Positions 19,167 through 27,413 of a stretch of DNA of 64,000 nucleotides are shown here, piece after piece. Source of the DNA: Pararhizobium qamdonense (GTDB taxonomy: Bacteria > Pseudomonadota > Alphaproteobacteria > Rhizobiales > Rhizobiaceae); the NCBI RefSeq assembly GCF_029277445.1, contig NZ_CP119568.1, positions 198,501-262,500 of the forward strand. The letters are read 5' to 3'. Each line of letters starts with the position of its first letter. Positions within the stretch are counted from its first letter, which is position 1. Below the pieces are notes generated by a model. That model did no database searches. It had not been told where the DNA came from and saw only the letters and a program-made list of their open reading frames with translations. The position numbers were made by a program, and so were the translations under genes.

Positions 19167-20015
19167 TCACGCGGCCTTCTTTGCATGCCTGGCAAAGTCT
19201 TCCGGCCCGGCCTGCATGATGTTGTCCTCGATCCAGGCCTGGAACGTATCGCGATCGCGGGCGATCTCGTCCCAGGCAATGTAGAAGGCGTTCGAGCGTG
19301 GATAATAGCCATGCGCATAGGATGGAAAAGCGCCGCCGGGCACGGCAACGACGGCAGTCACGGCCCAGGAGGGCAGAATGACGGAATTGGGTGAAGGCGC
19401 GTTCAGATCATCGACAATCTCCTCGACCGTGACGATCGAGCGCTTTGCACCAAGCACCGCTTCCTTCTGCACGCCAACGATCCCTTCGAGCAGTACATTG
19501 CCCTTCCGGTCGGCCTTCAGCGCATGGATGATCGTCACGTCCGGGCGGATGGCCGGCACGGCCGCCAGCACCTCGCCGGTGAAGGGGCAGGTGACCTGCT
19601 TGATATTCGGGTTCACCTTGGGAAGGTCGGCGCCGATATAGCCGCGCAGCATGGCAAATGGCAGGTTTGCGGCGCCGGCTTCATAGGCGTTTGCCATCGC
19701 GGCGTGGGAGTGCTCCTCGATCTCCAGCGGCCGTGGCCACTGGTTTTCGACGGCATCGCGGAAGCGGTGCAGCGAGCCGACGCCCGGATTACCGCCCCAG
19801 GAGAATTTCATGCCGCGCGCAGCACCCGCCCCGATCAACTGATCGTAGAGAATATCCGGCGTCATGCGGATCAGGAACAGATCCTTTTTGCCCTGCCGGA
19901 TCACCTCATGACCGGCGGCATAGGGGATCAGGTGGGTGAACCCCTCCATGGCGACGGTATCGCCGTCCCGTACGTTTTCGGAAATGGCTTCCGCCAGCGA
20001 AGTCAGTCGCGCCAA
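19167..20015 (-). CDS. pcaI: 3-oxoadipate CoA-transferase subunit A, probable TTG start
   Basis: A 282-residue alpha subunit of the CoA-transferase that forms 3-oxoadipyl-CoA with PcaJ. The CoA-binding-like SWGGNPGVGSLHRFRD region lies near residue 90, and GDTVAMEGFTHLIP opens the family domain. The frame is open to 20075, but AGAAGGAG ends 6 bp before a TTG at 20015, and homology starts just after it. No ATG near this point is in frame. It is the promoter-proximal gene of pcaIJF, divergent from pcaR. Confidence 0.9.
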   Translation of the reverse strand: MARLTSLAEAISENVRDGDTVAMEGFTHLIPYAAGHEVIRQGKKDLFLIRMTPDILYDQLIGAGAARGMKFSWGGNPGVGSLHRFRDAVENQWPRPLEIEEHSHAAMANAYEAGAANLPFAMLRGYIGADLPKVNPNIKQVTCPFTGEVLAAVPAIRPDVTIIHALKADRKGNVLLEGIVGVQKEAVLGAKRSIVTVEEIVDDLNAPSPNSVILPSWAVTAVVAVPGGAFPSYAHGYYPRSNAFYIAWDEIARDRDTFQAWIEDNIMQAGPEDFARHAKKAA

Positions 20016-20082
20016 GGCATTCTCCTTCTGATCTTTGGGTGGCGCAAATAAGCGCTCGAATCCACGCGCCGTCAAATATTTC

Positions 20083-20129
20083 GTGCGTTATTTGATATTT
20101 GTTCGTATAACGCACATACGAAGATCAAA
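20083..20129. promoter_or_regulatory. Nested palindromes in the pcaI-pcaR divergent promoter (probable PcaR operator)
   Basis: Three perfect dyads interleave here: GTGCGTTAT at 20083-20091 with ATAACGCAC at 20107-20115; TTCGTA at 20102-20107 with TACGAA at 20117-20122; and TTTGAT at 20091-20096 with ATCAAA at 20124-20129. IclR-type PcaR regulators bind such sites between pcaI and pcaR. Binding is inferred; the repeats are visible. Confidence 0.6.
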
Positions 20130-20145
20130 TTTGCGAGGCGTGGTT

Positions 20146-20901
20146 ATGCGGGAATCGGATTTCGTCAGCGGCTTTGCCCGCGGTCTAAAGGTCATCGAAG
20201 CCTTCGGGGAAGCACGTCCGAAGCTCACCATCGCCGAGGCTGCGAAGCTCACGGAACTCGACAGGGCGACGGTGCGCCGCTGCCTGCTCACGCTCGCCGA
20301 TCTTGGTTATGCCGATTATGACGGCAAGTTCTTTGCCTTGACGCCGAAGGTGCTGCGGCTCGGCCATGCCTATCTCTCGGCAACGCCCCTGCCCCTGGTG
20401 ATCCAGCCCTATCTCGACCAGCTCTCGGAAAAGGCGGGGCAAAGTGCCTCGGCGTCGGTTCTCGACGGGACCGAGATCGTCTATATCGCCCGCGCCGCGC
20501 AAAAGCGGGTGATGTCGATCAATCTTTCTCCGGGATCGCGCTTGCCTGCCTATTGCGCCTCGATGGGGCGGGCTCTTTTGGCTTCGTTGCCCGAAGCGGA
20601 GGCGCGCAGCATTCTGGACCGCTCGGAACTCAAGGCCAATACGCCGGTGACCAAGACGGAACCGGATTTCCTGATGGCAGAGCTTCGCCTTGTGCGGGCG
20701 CAGGGATATGCCGTCATCGATCAGGAGCTGGAACTCGGCCTCTGCTCCATCGCCGTCCCCGTTGAAAACGATCGCGGCCGGGTGATGGCTGCCATCAATA
20801 TCGGCGCCCCTGCAGCGCATGTGCCGGCAGCGGACATGGTTCAGCGCTACCTGTCTTTGCTCAAGGACACGCAAAAGGCGCTGCGGCTGGTGCTGCGATA
20901 G
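20146..20901 (+). CDS. pcaR: IclR-family regulator of the beta-ketoadipate pathway, PcaR
   Basis: A 251-residue IclR-family regulator. The N-terminal winged helix spans about residues 8-70 (LTIAEAAKLTELDRATVRRCLLTLADLGY) and the C-terminal effector domain contains the Cys of GLCSIAVPV near 208. The start at ATG 20146 has GAGG upstream and matches the usual PcaR N-terminus. Divergence from pcaIJF supports a role as beta-ketoadipate-responsive activator of pca genes. The pcaDCHGB genes it would act with are not in this window. Confidence 0.9.
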   Translation: MRESDFVSGFARGLKVIEAFGEARPKLTIAEAAKLTELDRATVRRCLLTLADLGYADYDGKFFALTPKVLRLGHAYLSATPLPLVIQPYLDQLSEKAGQSASASVLDGTEIVYIARAAQKRVMSINLSPGSRLPAYCASMGRALLASLPEAEARSILDRSELKANTPVTKTEPDFLMAELRLVRAQGYAVIDQELELGLCSIAVPVENDRGRVMAAINIGAPAAHVPAADMVQRYLSLLKDTQKALRLVLR

Positions 20902-21072
20902 CCAATATGGGCGCGGCAAGCGGGCAAAGGCCGATCGTTCTGCTGAAGAAGGTGTGGCGCGGCAAAGATGCAGCGGCAAACATCGGAAACTTGACCTTGC
21001 CGGGACGCCTGGAACATAGATGACAGCGTGCTCCGGCCGATGCCGGTCAACGGAATGTATGGAAGCGATGGC

Positions 21073-21993
21073 ATGCGGAAATTACCTGCGCTTTCGGCGA
21101 TGAAGGTGTTCGAGGTCGTCGGGCAGACACGCAGTTTTACGCGTGCGGCCGAGCTGCTGAATCTCACGCAAAGTGCGGTCAGCCGCCAGGTGCGCAATCT
21201 GGAAAAGCAGCTGGGCGAAAACCTTTTGATCCGCCATCATCATGATCTCGAATTGACCCGCGCGGGTGCCGAACTTTTGGCAACGCTGCAGCTTGCCTTT
21301 CACAATGTCGAGCAGACGGTGCGCTCGATCATGGAAAAGAGCAACCGCAACCGGCTGCGCATCAACGTGCCGCCGACTTTTGCCAAGCGCTGGCTGATGC
21401 CCCGTCTGTCGCGTCTGCGCAAGGCCCTGCCGGAGATCGAGATCAGCCTCAGCACCGATCTCAAGGATACGCTGGCCGAGCGCAGCCTGCTTGATTGCGC
21501 TATTCGCTTCGGCGATGGCGAATGGCCGATGCTGCAATCGCGCATCCTGATGACCGAACGGCACATTGCAGTCTGCGCGCCCGGCCTTTTGAGGGCGGCG
21601 GAGCGCGGTGGCCGGATCGACCTTTCGTCCTTTACCTTCCTGCATGTGCTGGCGGCCGCCGATCAGCGCTACCTCACCTGGCAGCACTGGCTGGATGCCG
21701 CCGGTCTTGGCGGCACCGATGTGCGCGGCGGCATGGAATTCGATCTTCTCGACCTGGTGATCGAAGCCGCCTGCAACGGGCTTGGAATTGCCGTGGTTGA
21801 TCGCTTCATGGTGGAAAGCCAGCTGCAAAGCGGCCAGCTTGTGCCCGTGCTCGATGTCGAGATCGAGGGCCATGAATCCTACTGGCTGGTTACCCGCACC
21901 GACCAGCCTGAGGGCGCCAGTGTCCGGCAATTTCGCACATGGCTGATGAATGAGATTGCGCTGGCTGACGGCTCCAACGCCGCAGCACAATGA
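21073..21993 (+). CDS. LysR-family regulator, GcvA-like
   Basis: A 306-residue LysR regulator. The N-terminus MRKLPALSAMKVFEVV, then LNLTQSAVSRQVRNLEKQLGENL, is typical of the GcvA group, followed by a periplasmic-binding-protein-like effector domain with CNGLGIAVVDRFMV near residue 238. I chose ATG 21073 because homology begins there; in-frame GTG 21028 and ATGs at 21040 and 21055 are alternatives. It is co-oriented with the following four-gene catabolic operon (109 bp gap) and is its best candidate regulator. Confidence 0.85.
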   Translation: MRKLPALSAMKVFEVVGQTRSFTRAAELLNLTQSAVSRQVRNLEKQLGENLLIRHHHDLELTRAGAELLATLQLAFHNVEQTVRSIMEKSNRNRLRINVPPTFAKRWLMPRLSRLRKALPEIEISLSTDLKDTLAERSLLDCAIRFGDGEWPMLQSRILMTERHIAVCAPGLLRAAERGGRIDLSSFTFLHVLAAADQRYLTWQHWLDAAGLGGTDVRGGMEFDLLDLVIEAACNGLGIAVVDRFMVESQLQSGQLVPVLDVEIEGHESYWLVTRTDQPEGASVRQFRTWLMNEIALADGSNAAAQ

Positions 21994-22102
21994 GCAAGGC
22001 GAAACATTCGTTTTTGGAATGCTTGGCCCGATAATAAGTCGCTTGCGAACGGGGGCGAAGGTCCCGTCTACTGGCTGAACTGACTATGTTTCGGGTGGGC
22101 TC

Positions 22103-23527
22103 ATGACGCAGTATCGCAACTTCATCGGTGGCCGTTTTGTCGATAAGGCCGGCTTGGCTGAGATCGAGGTGCGCAATCCGGCCAATGGCCAGATCTTCAC
22201 CACGGTTCCGGCCGCGGACGACGCGGATGTCGTAGCGGCGGTCGAGGCCGCGAAACGCGCGCAGAAGCTCTGGCGCAAGCTCCCGGCGATCCAGCGTGGC
22301 GATGCCTTGCGCAAACTGGCCGATGCGGTCGAGCGGCATGCCCCGACGATTGGCGAGGCGCTGGCGCTGGAATCCGGCAAGAGCCTTGCGGATGCAACCG
22401 CCGAAGCCATCTACGGCGTCGAACTGATGCGCTATCACGCGGAATGGGCGCGCCGCATCGAAGGCGAGATCATCGAAAGCGACACGCCGGGTGAGACGCT
22501 GCTGCTCAAGCGCGAGCCGATCGGCGTCGTTGCCTGCCTGATCCCGTTCAATTTTCCGATCTATACGCTGGTGCGCAAGATCGCGCCCGCCCTCATCACC
22601 GGCAATGCCGTCGTTGTGCGTCCGAGCAACACAACCCCGGCCTCCGCCTTCGCGTTTGCACAAGCGGTTCTGGAAGCGGGTCTGCCGGACGGGCTCGTCA
22701 ACATCATGACGATGTCGCACGATGTGGCCCGCACCATGTGCACGCATCCGGCCGTCGGCATGATCACGCTGACCGGCAGCGTTTCGGCGGGCCAGACGGT
22801 GCTCGATTACTGCAAGACCAATATTGCCAAACCCTCGCTGGAGCTTGGTGGCAAGTCGCCTGTCATCGTCGAGCCCGATGCCGATCTCGACGCGGTGGCC
22901 CGCATGGTTCTCGGCGCAAAGACGGCCCATTGCGGACAGGTCTGCACCTCTGCCGAGCGGCTTTACGTCCACGCGTCGATCCACGATGTTCTGGTCGAGA
23001 GGCTGCGCCAGGGCTTTGCCGCCCGCCGTTTCGGCGACCGCGCCATTGACCCCGAGATGATGGGACCGCTTGCCAATGCGGCGGCGCGTGACCGTATTCA
23101 TGGCATGGTCGAACGGGCCGTGGCGGAGGGAGCGACAGTCGCCGCCGGTGGTGCCGTTCCGGATGGCGAAGGCTATTTCTATCCGCCGACCCTGATGACC
23201 GGCTGCCGCCAGGATATGGAGATCGTCCGCGAAGAGGTGTTTGGCCCGGTGCTGGCGGTGTTGTCCTACGAGACGTTCGACGAGGCTTTGGCGCTCGCCA
23301 GCGATCACCAGTTCGGGCTCGCCTCGGTGCTGTTTTCGGAAAATTACCGCAAGGTCATGCAGGCGGCGAGCGAGATGGAAGCGGGCGAGCTTTACGTCAA
23401 CCGTTTCCCGGCCGATCCCTACCAGGGCTATCATGCAGGCTGGAAGAAATCCGGGCTCGGCGGCGATGACGGCAAGCACGGCATGCTCGAATTCACGCAG
23501 ACGCGGCTTGTTATCCTGAAACATTGA
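22103..23527 (+). CDS. NAD(P)-dependent aldehyde dehydrogenase (AldA-like)
   Basis: A 474-residue aldehyde dehydrogenase. The catalytic Glu lies in LELGGKSPVIV near residue 251 and the nucleophilic Cys in HCGQVCTSAERLYV near 285; the cofactor-binding PFNFPIYTLVRK and GSVSAGQ segments are intact. The overall pattern resembles lactaldehyde/glycolaldehyde dehydrogenases. It is first of four co-directional genes (dehydrogenase, enolase-superfamily dehydratase, GMC oxidoreductase, hydroxyacid dehydrogenase), so it probably oxidises a short hydroxyaldehyde from sugar or sugar-acid breakdown. Confidence 0.87.
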   Translation: MTQYRNFIGGRFVDKAGLAEIEVRNPANGQIFTTVPAADDADVVAAVEAAKRAQKLWRKLPAIQRGDALRKLADAVERHAPTIGEALALESGKSLADATAEAIYGVELMRYHAEWARRIEGEIIESDTPGETLLLKREPIGVVACLIPFNFPIYTLVRKIAPALITGNAVVVRPSNTTPASAFAFAQAVLEAGLPDGLVNIMTMSHDVARTMCTHPAVGMITLTGSVSAGQTVLDYCKTNIAKPSLELGGKSPVIVEPDADLDAVARMVLGAKTAHCGQVCTSAERLYVHASIHDVLVERLRQGFAARRFGDRAIDPEMMGPLANAAARDRIHGMVERAVAEGATVAAGGAVPDGEGYFYPPTLMTGCRQDMEIVREEVFGPVLAVLSYETFDEALALASDHQFGLASVLFSENYRKVMQAASEMEAGELYVNRFPADPYQGYHAGWKKSGLGGDDGKHGMLEFTQTRLVILKH

Positions 23528-23552
23528 TGACCCGGCGAGGAGGAACCACCCC

Positions 23553-24770
23553 ATGAAGATCGCATCGATGAAAACCCACGTGGTTGCCGTTCCACCGCCG
23601 CATGTCGGCGGCATGTACTGGATTTTCGTCGAGCTTGAGACGGCCTGCGGCATTTCGGGGGTGGGCGAAATCTATGCGACCTCGTTTCATCCCTCGGCCA
23701 TGGTTGCGCTAATCGACGATGTCTTCCAGCGCTATCTTCTCGATCACGACCCCCACCAGATCGAGCGTTTCTGGCGGGCGGCCTATTCGAGCGGCTTCAC
23801 GCAACGTCCTGATACGACGATGATGGGGATCGTCTCGGGTTTGGAAATCGCCTGTTGGGACATTATCGGCAAGGCTGCAGGCCGGCCGGTTTCCGATTTG
23901 CTGGGTGGGACCGTCCACGAAAAGCTGCGCGCCTATACCTATCTCTACCCGAAGAATGCGGCCGGCGACTACGATTACAACGACCCGGATCTTGCCGCCG
24001 AAGAGGCCATCCGCATGGTCGAGATGGGCTTTACCGCCGTCAAGTTCGATCCGGCCGGTCCCTATACCAATTATTCCGGCCACCAGCTTTCGATGGGTGT
24101 TCTCGACCGTTGCGAACTCTTCTGCGCCAAGATCCGCGAAGCGATCGGTAGCCGGGCGGATATCCTTTTCGGCACGCATGGACAGATGGTGCCGTCTTCG
24201 GCGATCCGGCTGGCGCGGCGGCTGGAAAAATACGATCCGCTGTGGTTCGAGGAGCCGGTGCCGCCCGGACAGGAAGCGGCCATGGCCGAAGTGGCGCGCG
24301 CCACCTCCATCCCGATCTCGACCGGCGAGCGGCTGACGACGAAATACGAGTTCCAGCGTGTGTTGCAGCTTGGCGCGGCGGCGATCCTGCAGATGAATGT
24401 CGCCCGCGTCGGCGGCCTGTTGGAGGCCAAGAAGATCGCCGGGATGGCCGAGGCCTTCTATGCCCAGATCGCACCGCATCTCTATAACGGGCCGGTGGGC
24501 GCCGCCGCCAGCATCCAGCTTTCAGCCGCAACCCCCAACTTCCTGATCCACGAAGCGATCATGGATTTCGGCGGCTTCCACGCAGAGGTGCTGAAAACCA
24601 AGCTGCAGTTCGACGATGGTTATCTCATTCCCTCGCGCGAGCCGGGCCTCGGCATCGAGCTCAATCTCGATGTGATTGCAAAAAACTCCCCCTATACCGG
24701 CGACCGCCTGCACCTGCAGATGGCCGCAACGCCCGCCGACATCAAGGAATTCATGCCCGCCAGGGGCTGA
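23553..24770 (+). CDS. Enolase-superfamily (mandelate racemase-like) sugar-acid dehydratase
   Basis: A 405-residue protein with the capping domain (about 1-130) and TIM barrel of the mandelate racemase/muconate lactonizing group, which abstract a proton alpha to a carboxylate using Mg(II). Two acidic metal ligands are visible, Glu233 (FEEP) and Glu259 (STGERL), and the C-terminal general base His309 (APHLYN). Other canonical positions differ: K-x-K reads Lys164-x-Asp166, the third metal-ligand strand reads FGTHGQ (His209), and the Asp paired with the base is Asn282. An acid-sugar dehydratase is the best guess; the substrate is unknown. AGGAGGAA precedes the gene. Confidence 0.8.
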   Translation: MKIASMKTHVVAVPPPHVGGMYWIFVELETACGISGVGEIYATSFHPSAMVALIDDVFQRYLLDHDPHQIERFWRAAYSSGFTQRPDTTMMGIVSGLEIACWDIIGKAAGRPVSDLLGGTVHEKLRAYTYLYPKNAAGDYDYNDPDLAAEEAIRMVEMGFTAVKFDPAGPYTNYSGHQLSMGVLDRCELFCAKIREAIGSRADILFGTHGQMVPSSAIRLARRLEKYDPLWFEEPVPPGQEAAMAEVARATSIPISTGERLTTKYEFQRVLQLGAAAILQMNVARVGGLLEAKKIAGMAEAFYAQIAPHLYNGPVGAAASIQLSAATPNFLIHEAIMDFGGFHAEVLKTKLQFDDGYLIPSREPGLGIELNLDVIAKNSPYTGDRLHLQMAATPADIKEFMPARG

Positions 24771-24789
24771 GCCTGAACAGAGACCGTCC

Positions 24790-26403
24790 ATGATCTACGA
24801 TTTCGTCATTATCGGTGCGGGTTCGGCCGGCTGCATCCTTGCAAGCCGCCTCAGCGAAAGCGGCCGCTACAGCGTTCTCCTCATCGAGGCGGGCGGCAAG
24901 GACACGTCCTTCTGGTTCAAGATCCCGATCGGGTACGCCAAGAGCTATTACAATCCCAAGGTCAACTGGATGTATTCGACCGAGCCGGAAGCGGGGCTCG
25001 ATGGGCGCAGGATCTATGTGCCGCGCGGCAAGGTCCAGGGCGGGTCGGGTTCGATCAACGCCATGGTGTTCGTGCGGGGTGCGGCCGATGATTTCGACGA
25101 CTGGGAAGCAGCGGGGAATCCAGGCTGGGGTGCGGACGAAGTCCTGCCCTTTTTCAAGACGCTCGAGACCCATGCAAATGGCGCCTCCCCCTGGCATGGC
25201 GGCCATGGCCCGATCCATGTGACGCCGATGCGCGGCATGACCCACCCGGTCACCGATGCCTATCTGAAGGGCTGCGAGGAGCTGCATCTGCCAGCCACCG
25301 CCGATTTTAACGGCGCCTCGATCGAAGGTGCGGGGGTCTACGATATCAACACCCGCAACGGCCGGCGCTCGCATTCCAGTGCCGAATATCTGCACCCGGC
25401 GCTGAAAAGAGCCAATGTCTCGATCGTGTACCGTTCCCTTGCGCAAAGGCTGGTCTTTGCGCCGGATGGGCGAGCGGCCGGCGTCGAGGTCCTGCAGGAT
25501 GGCGTCAAGCGGATATTTTCGGCGCGGCGCGAGGTCATCCTGTCGGCCGGTGCGGTCGATACGCCGAAACTGCTGCAACTTTCCGGCATCGGCGATGGAA
25601 AAGCGCTTAACGAAAAAGGTATCGCGAGCCGCCGCCATCTGCCGGCCGTCGGGGAGAACCTGCAGGATCATCTGGCGGCAAGCTTCTACTACCGTGCCAA
25701 CCGGCCGACATTGAACGGCGTATTCGCAAGCCTGTTCGGCCAGGCGCGGCTGGGACTGCAATATATGCTGACCCGCAAGGGGCCTTTTGCCATGAGCGTC
25801 AACCAGGCGGGCGGGTTCTTCCGCGGGTCGCCGGCGCAGGCCCGGCCGAATATCCAACTCTATTTCAATCCGCTGTCCTACCGCATCCCCGTCGATGCCA
25901 GCGCGTCCATGGTGCCCGAGCCTTATGCGGGTTTCCTGATTGCGTTCAATTCCTGCCGCCCGACAAGCCGTGGCCGGATTGCGCTGGCCTCCGGCGATCC
26001 GGCAACGGCTGCGCTGATCCAGCCGAATTACTTGTCGACGGAGCGCGATATCACCGAAGTCATCGAGGGGAGCCGGCTGGTACGCCGGATCGCTTCGGCG
26101 CCGTCGCTGGCCGCCATTATCGACGCCGAGGTCTCCCCGTCGCCAACAGCTGCAAGCGACGAAAGCCTGCTCGATTATTTCCGCGCCAATGCCAGCTCGA
26201 TCTATCACCTCTGCGGCAGCTGCATGATGGGACCGGATGCGGAGACCTCGGTGGTGGATGCCCGGCTGCGGGTGCACGGGGTGGAGGGCCTGCGCATTGT
26301 CGATGCCTCGGTCTTTCCCAATGTCACCGCCGGCAACATCAATGCACCGACGATGATGGTGGCCGAAAAGGGCGCAGCGATGATCCTTGAGGATGCGGCT
26401 TGA
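24790..26403 (+). CDS. GMC-family FAD-dependent oxidoreductase (choline-dehydrogenase-like)
   Basis: A 537-residue flavoprotein. The FAD-binding [13 protein letters not shown] is at residues 8-20, the GMC signature [20 protein letters not shown] is near 76-95, and [18 protein letters not shown] is near 252. The C-terminal active-site region shows His in [10 protein letters not shown] and Asn in [11 protein letters not shown]. The frame is open upstream, but ATG 24790 is where homology begins; its ribosome-binding site is weak. It sits 19 bp after the dehydratase gene, so it probably oxidises an alcohol in the same pathway. Substrate unknown. Confidence 0.87.
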   Translation: MIYDFVIIGAGSAGCILASRLSESGRYSVLLIEAGGKDTSFWFKIPIGYAKSYYNPKVNWMYSTEPEAGLDGRRIYVPRGKVQGGSGSINAMVFVRGAADDFDDWEAAGNPGWGADEVLPFFKTLETHANGASPWHGGHGPIHVTPMRGMTHPVTDAYLKGCEELHLPATADFNGASIEGAGVYDINTRNGRRSHSSAEYLHPALKRANVSIVYRSLAQRLVFAPDGRAAGVEVLQDGVKRIFSARREVILSAGAVDTPKLLQLSGIGDGKALNEKGIASRRHLPAVGENLQDHLAASFYYRANRPTLNGVFASLFGQARLGLQYMLTRKGPFAMSVNQAGGFFRGSPAQARPNIQLYFNPLSYRIPVDASASMVPEPYAGFLIAFNSCRPTSRGRIALASGDPATAALIQPNYLSTERDITEVIEGSRLVRRIASAPSLAAIIDAEVSPSPTAASDESLLDYFRANASSIYHLCGSCMMGPDAETSVVDARLRVHGVEGLRIVDASVFPNVTAGNINAPTMMVAEKGAAMILEDAA

Positions 26404-26475
26404 GACTATGACCATGGCCGGCGGCGGATGGAGCCATTTCATCAGTCCCGGAGCGACCTGAAACGGAGGACGGAT

Positions 26476-27381
26476 ATGCGCTACGGCTTTATCGGACTTG
26501 GGCATTTGGGCCAGCACCTGGCGGGCAGTCTCGTGCGCGAGGGTTTTCCGCTCACCATTCACGACCGGGACCGCAGCCGTGCGGAACCATTGCTGGAACG
26601 CGGCGCGCTGTGGGCCGACAGTCCGCAGGCGCTGGCAGCCGGCGTCGATGCCGTAATCACCTGCCTGCCCTCGCCAGCGATTTCGCAGGCTGTGCTGACG
26701 GGTCCGGACGGTATCCTGTCAGGCTTGAAGGCCGGTGGCACCTGGATCGAGATGAGCACGCTCGACCAGAACGATATCGAGAGGCTTGCAGCACTTTCGG
26801 CTGCAAAGGGCATCCGTATGCTGGAGGCACCGGTGACGGGCGGCGTCCACCGCGCAGCCGCCGGCGACATCACCGTCATTGCAGGCGGCGACCGCGATCT
26901 GTTCGATACGCATCTGCTGGCGCTGAGCGCCATGGGCGGCGAAATCTTTCATGCCGGGCCGCTCGGCAAGGCCGCTGTGATCAAGGTCATCACCAATATG
27001 CTGGCCTTCATCCATCTTCTGGCGACCGGCGAAGCGCTGATGCTGGCCAAGAAAGGCGGCATCGACCTGACCGATGCCTTCAACATCATCAAGGCGAGCT
27101 CCGGCAACAGTTTCGTGCATGAGACCGAAGGCCAGGTGATCCTGAACGGCAGCTACAACATCAATTTCACCATGGATCTCGCCTGCAAGGACCTCGGCTT
27201 CGCGCTCGGTTTCGGCAAACAGTTCGGCGTGCCGCTCGATCTCGCCTCGCACACCTTGCAGACCTTTATCCGCGCCCGCTCGACCTATGGCGGCGACGCC
27301 TGGTCGTCGCAGGTGGTGAAGCTGCTGGAAGACGCCGTGGGCACCGATCTGCGCGCTCCAGGCTTCCCGGCGGAGTTGTGA
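26476..27381 (+). CDS. NAD-dependent beta-hydroxyacid dehydrogenase (3-hydroxyisobutyrate dehydrogenase family)
   Basis: A 301-residue protein with a Rossmann domain (GLGHLGQHLAGSL, residues 6-18), the substrate-binding APVTGGVHRAAAGD signature near 123, and the catalytic Lys170 in VIKVITNML. The ATG at 26476 follows GGAGGA at 26465-26470, which outweighs the upstream in-frame start at 26428. It is the last gene of the 22103-27381 group. Likely substrates are 3-hydroxyisobutyrate, tartronate semialdehyde or a related beta-hydroxyacid; sugar-acid context favours the second. Confidence 0.86.
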   Translation: MRYGFIGLGHLGQHLAGSLVREGFPLTIHDRDRSRAEPLLERGALWADSPQALAAGVDAVITCLPSPAISQAVLTGPDGILSGLKAGGTWIEMSTLDQNDIERLAALSAAKGIRMLEAPVTGGVHRAAAGDITVIAGGDRDLFDTHLLALSAMGGEIFHAGPLGKAAVIKVITNMLAFIHLLATGEALMLAKKGGIDLTDAFNIIKASSGNSFVHETEGQVILNGSYNINFTMDLACKDLGFALGFGKQFGVPLDLASHTLQTFIRARSTYGGDAWSSQVVKLLEDAVGTDLRAPGFPAEL

Positions 27382-27413
27382 GGCGCAAATCTTTTTCCAA
27401 AAGCAGGCATGCG

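Noticed and set aside
21890..23653. 587-residue minus-strand frame antisense to the aldehyde dehydrogenase
   Set aside because: Shadow frame; catalytic Cys/Glu motifs are on the plus strand.
24751..26562. 603-residue minus-strand frame antisense to the GMC oxidoreductase
   Set aside because: No motifs; the plus-strand frame has complete FAD and GMC signatures.
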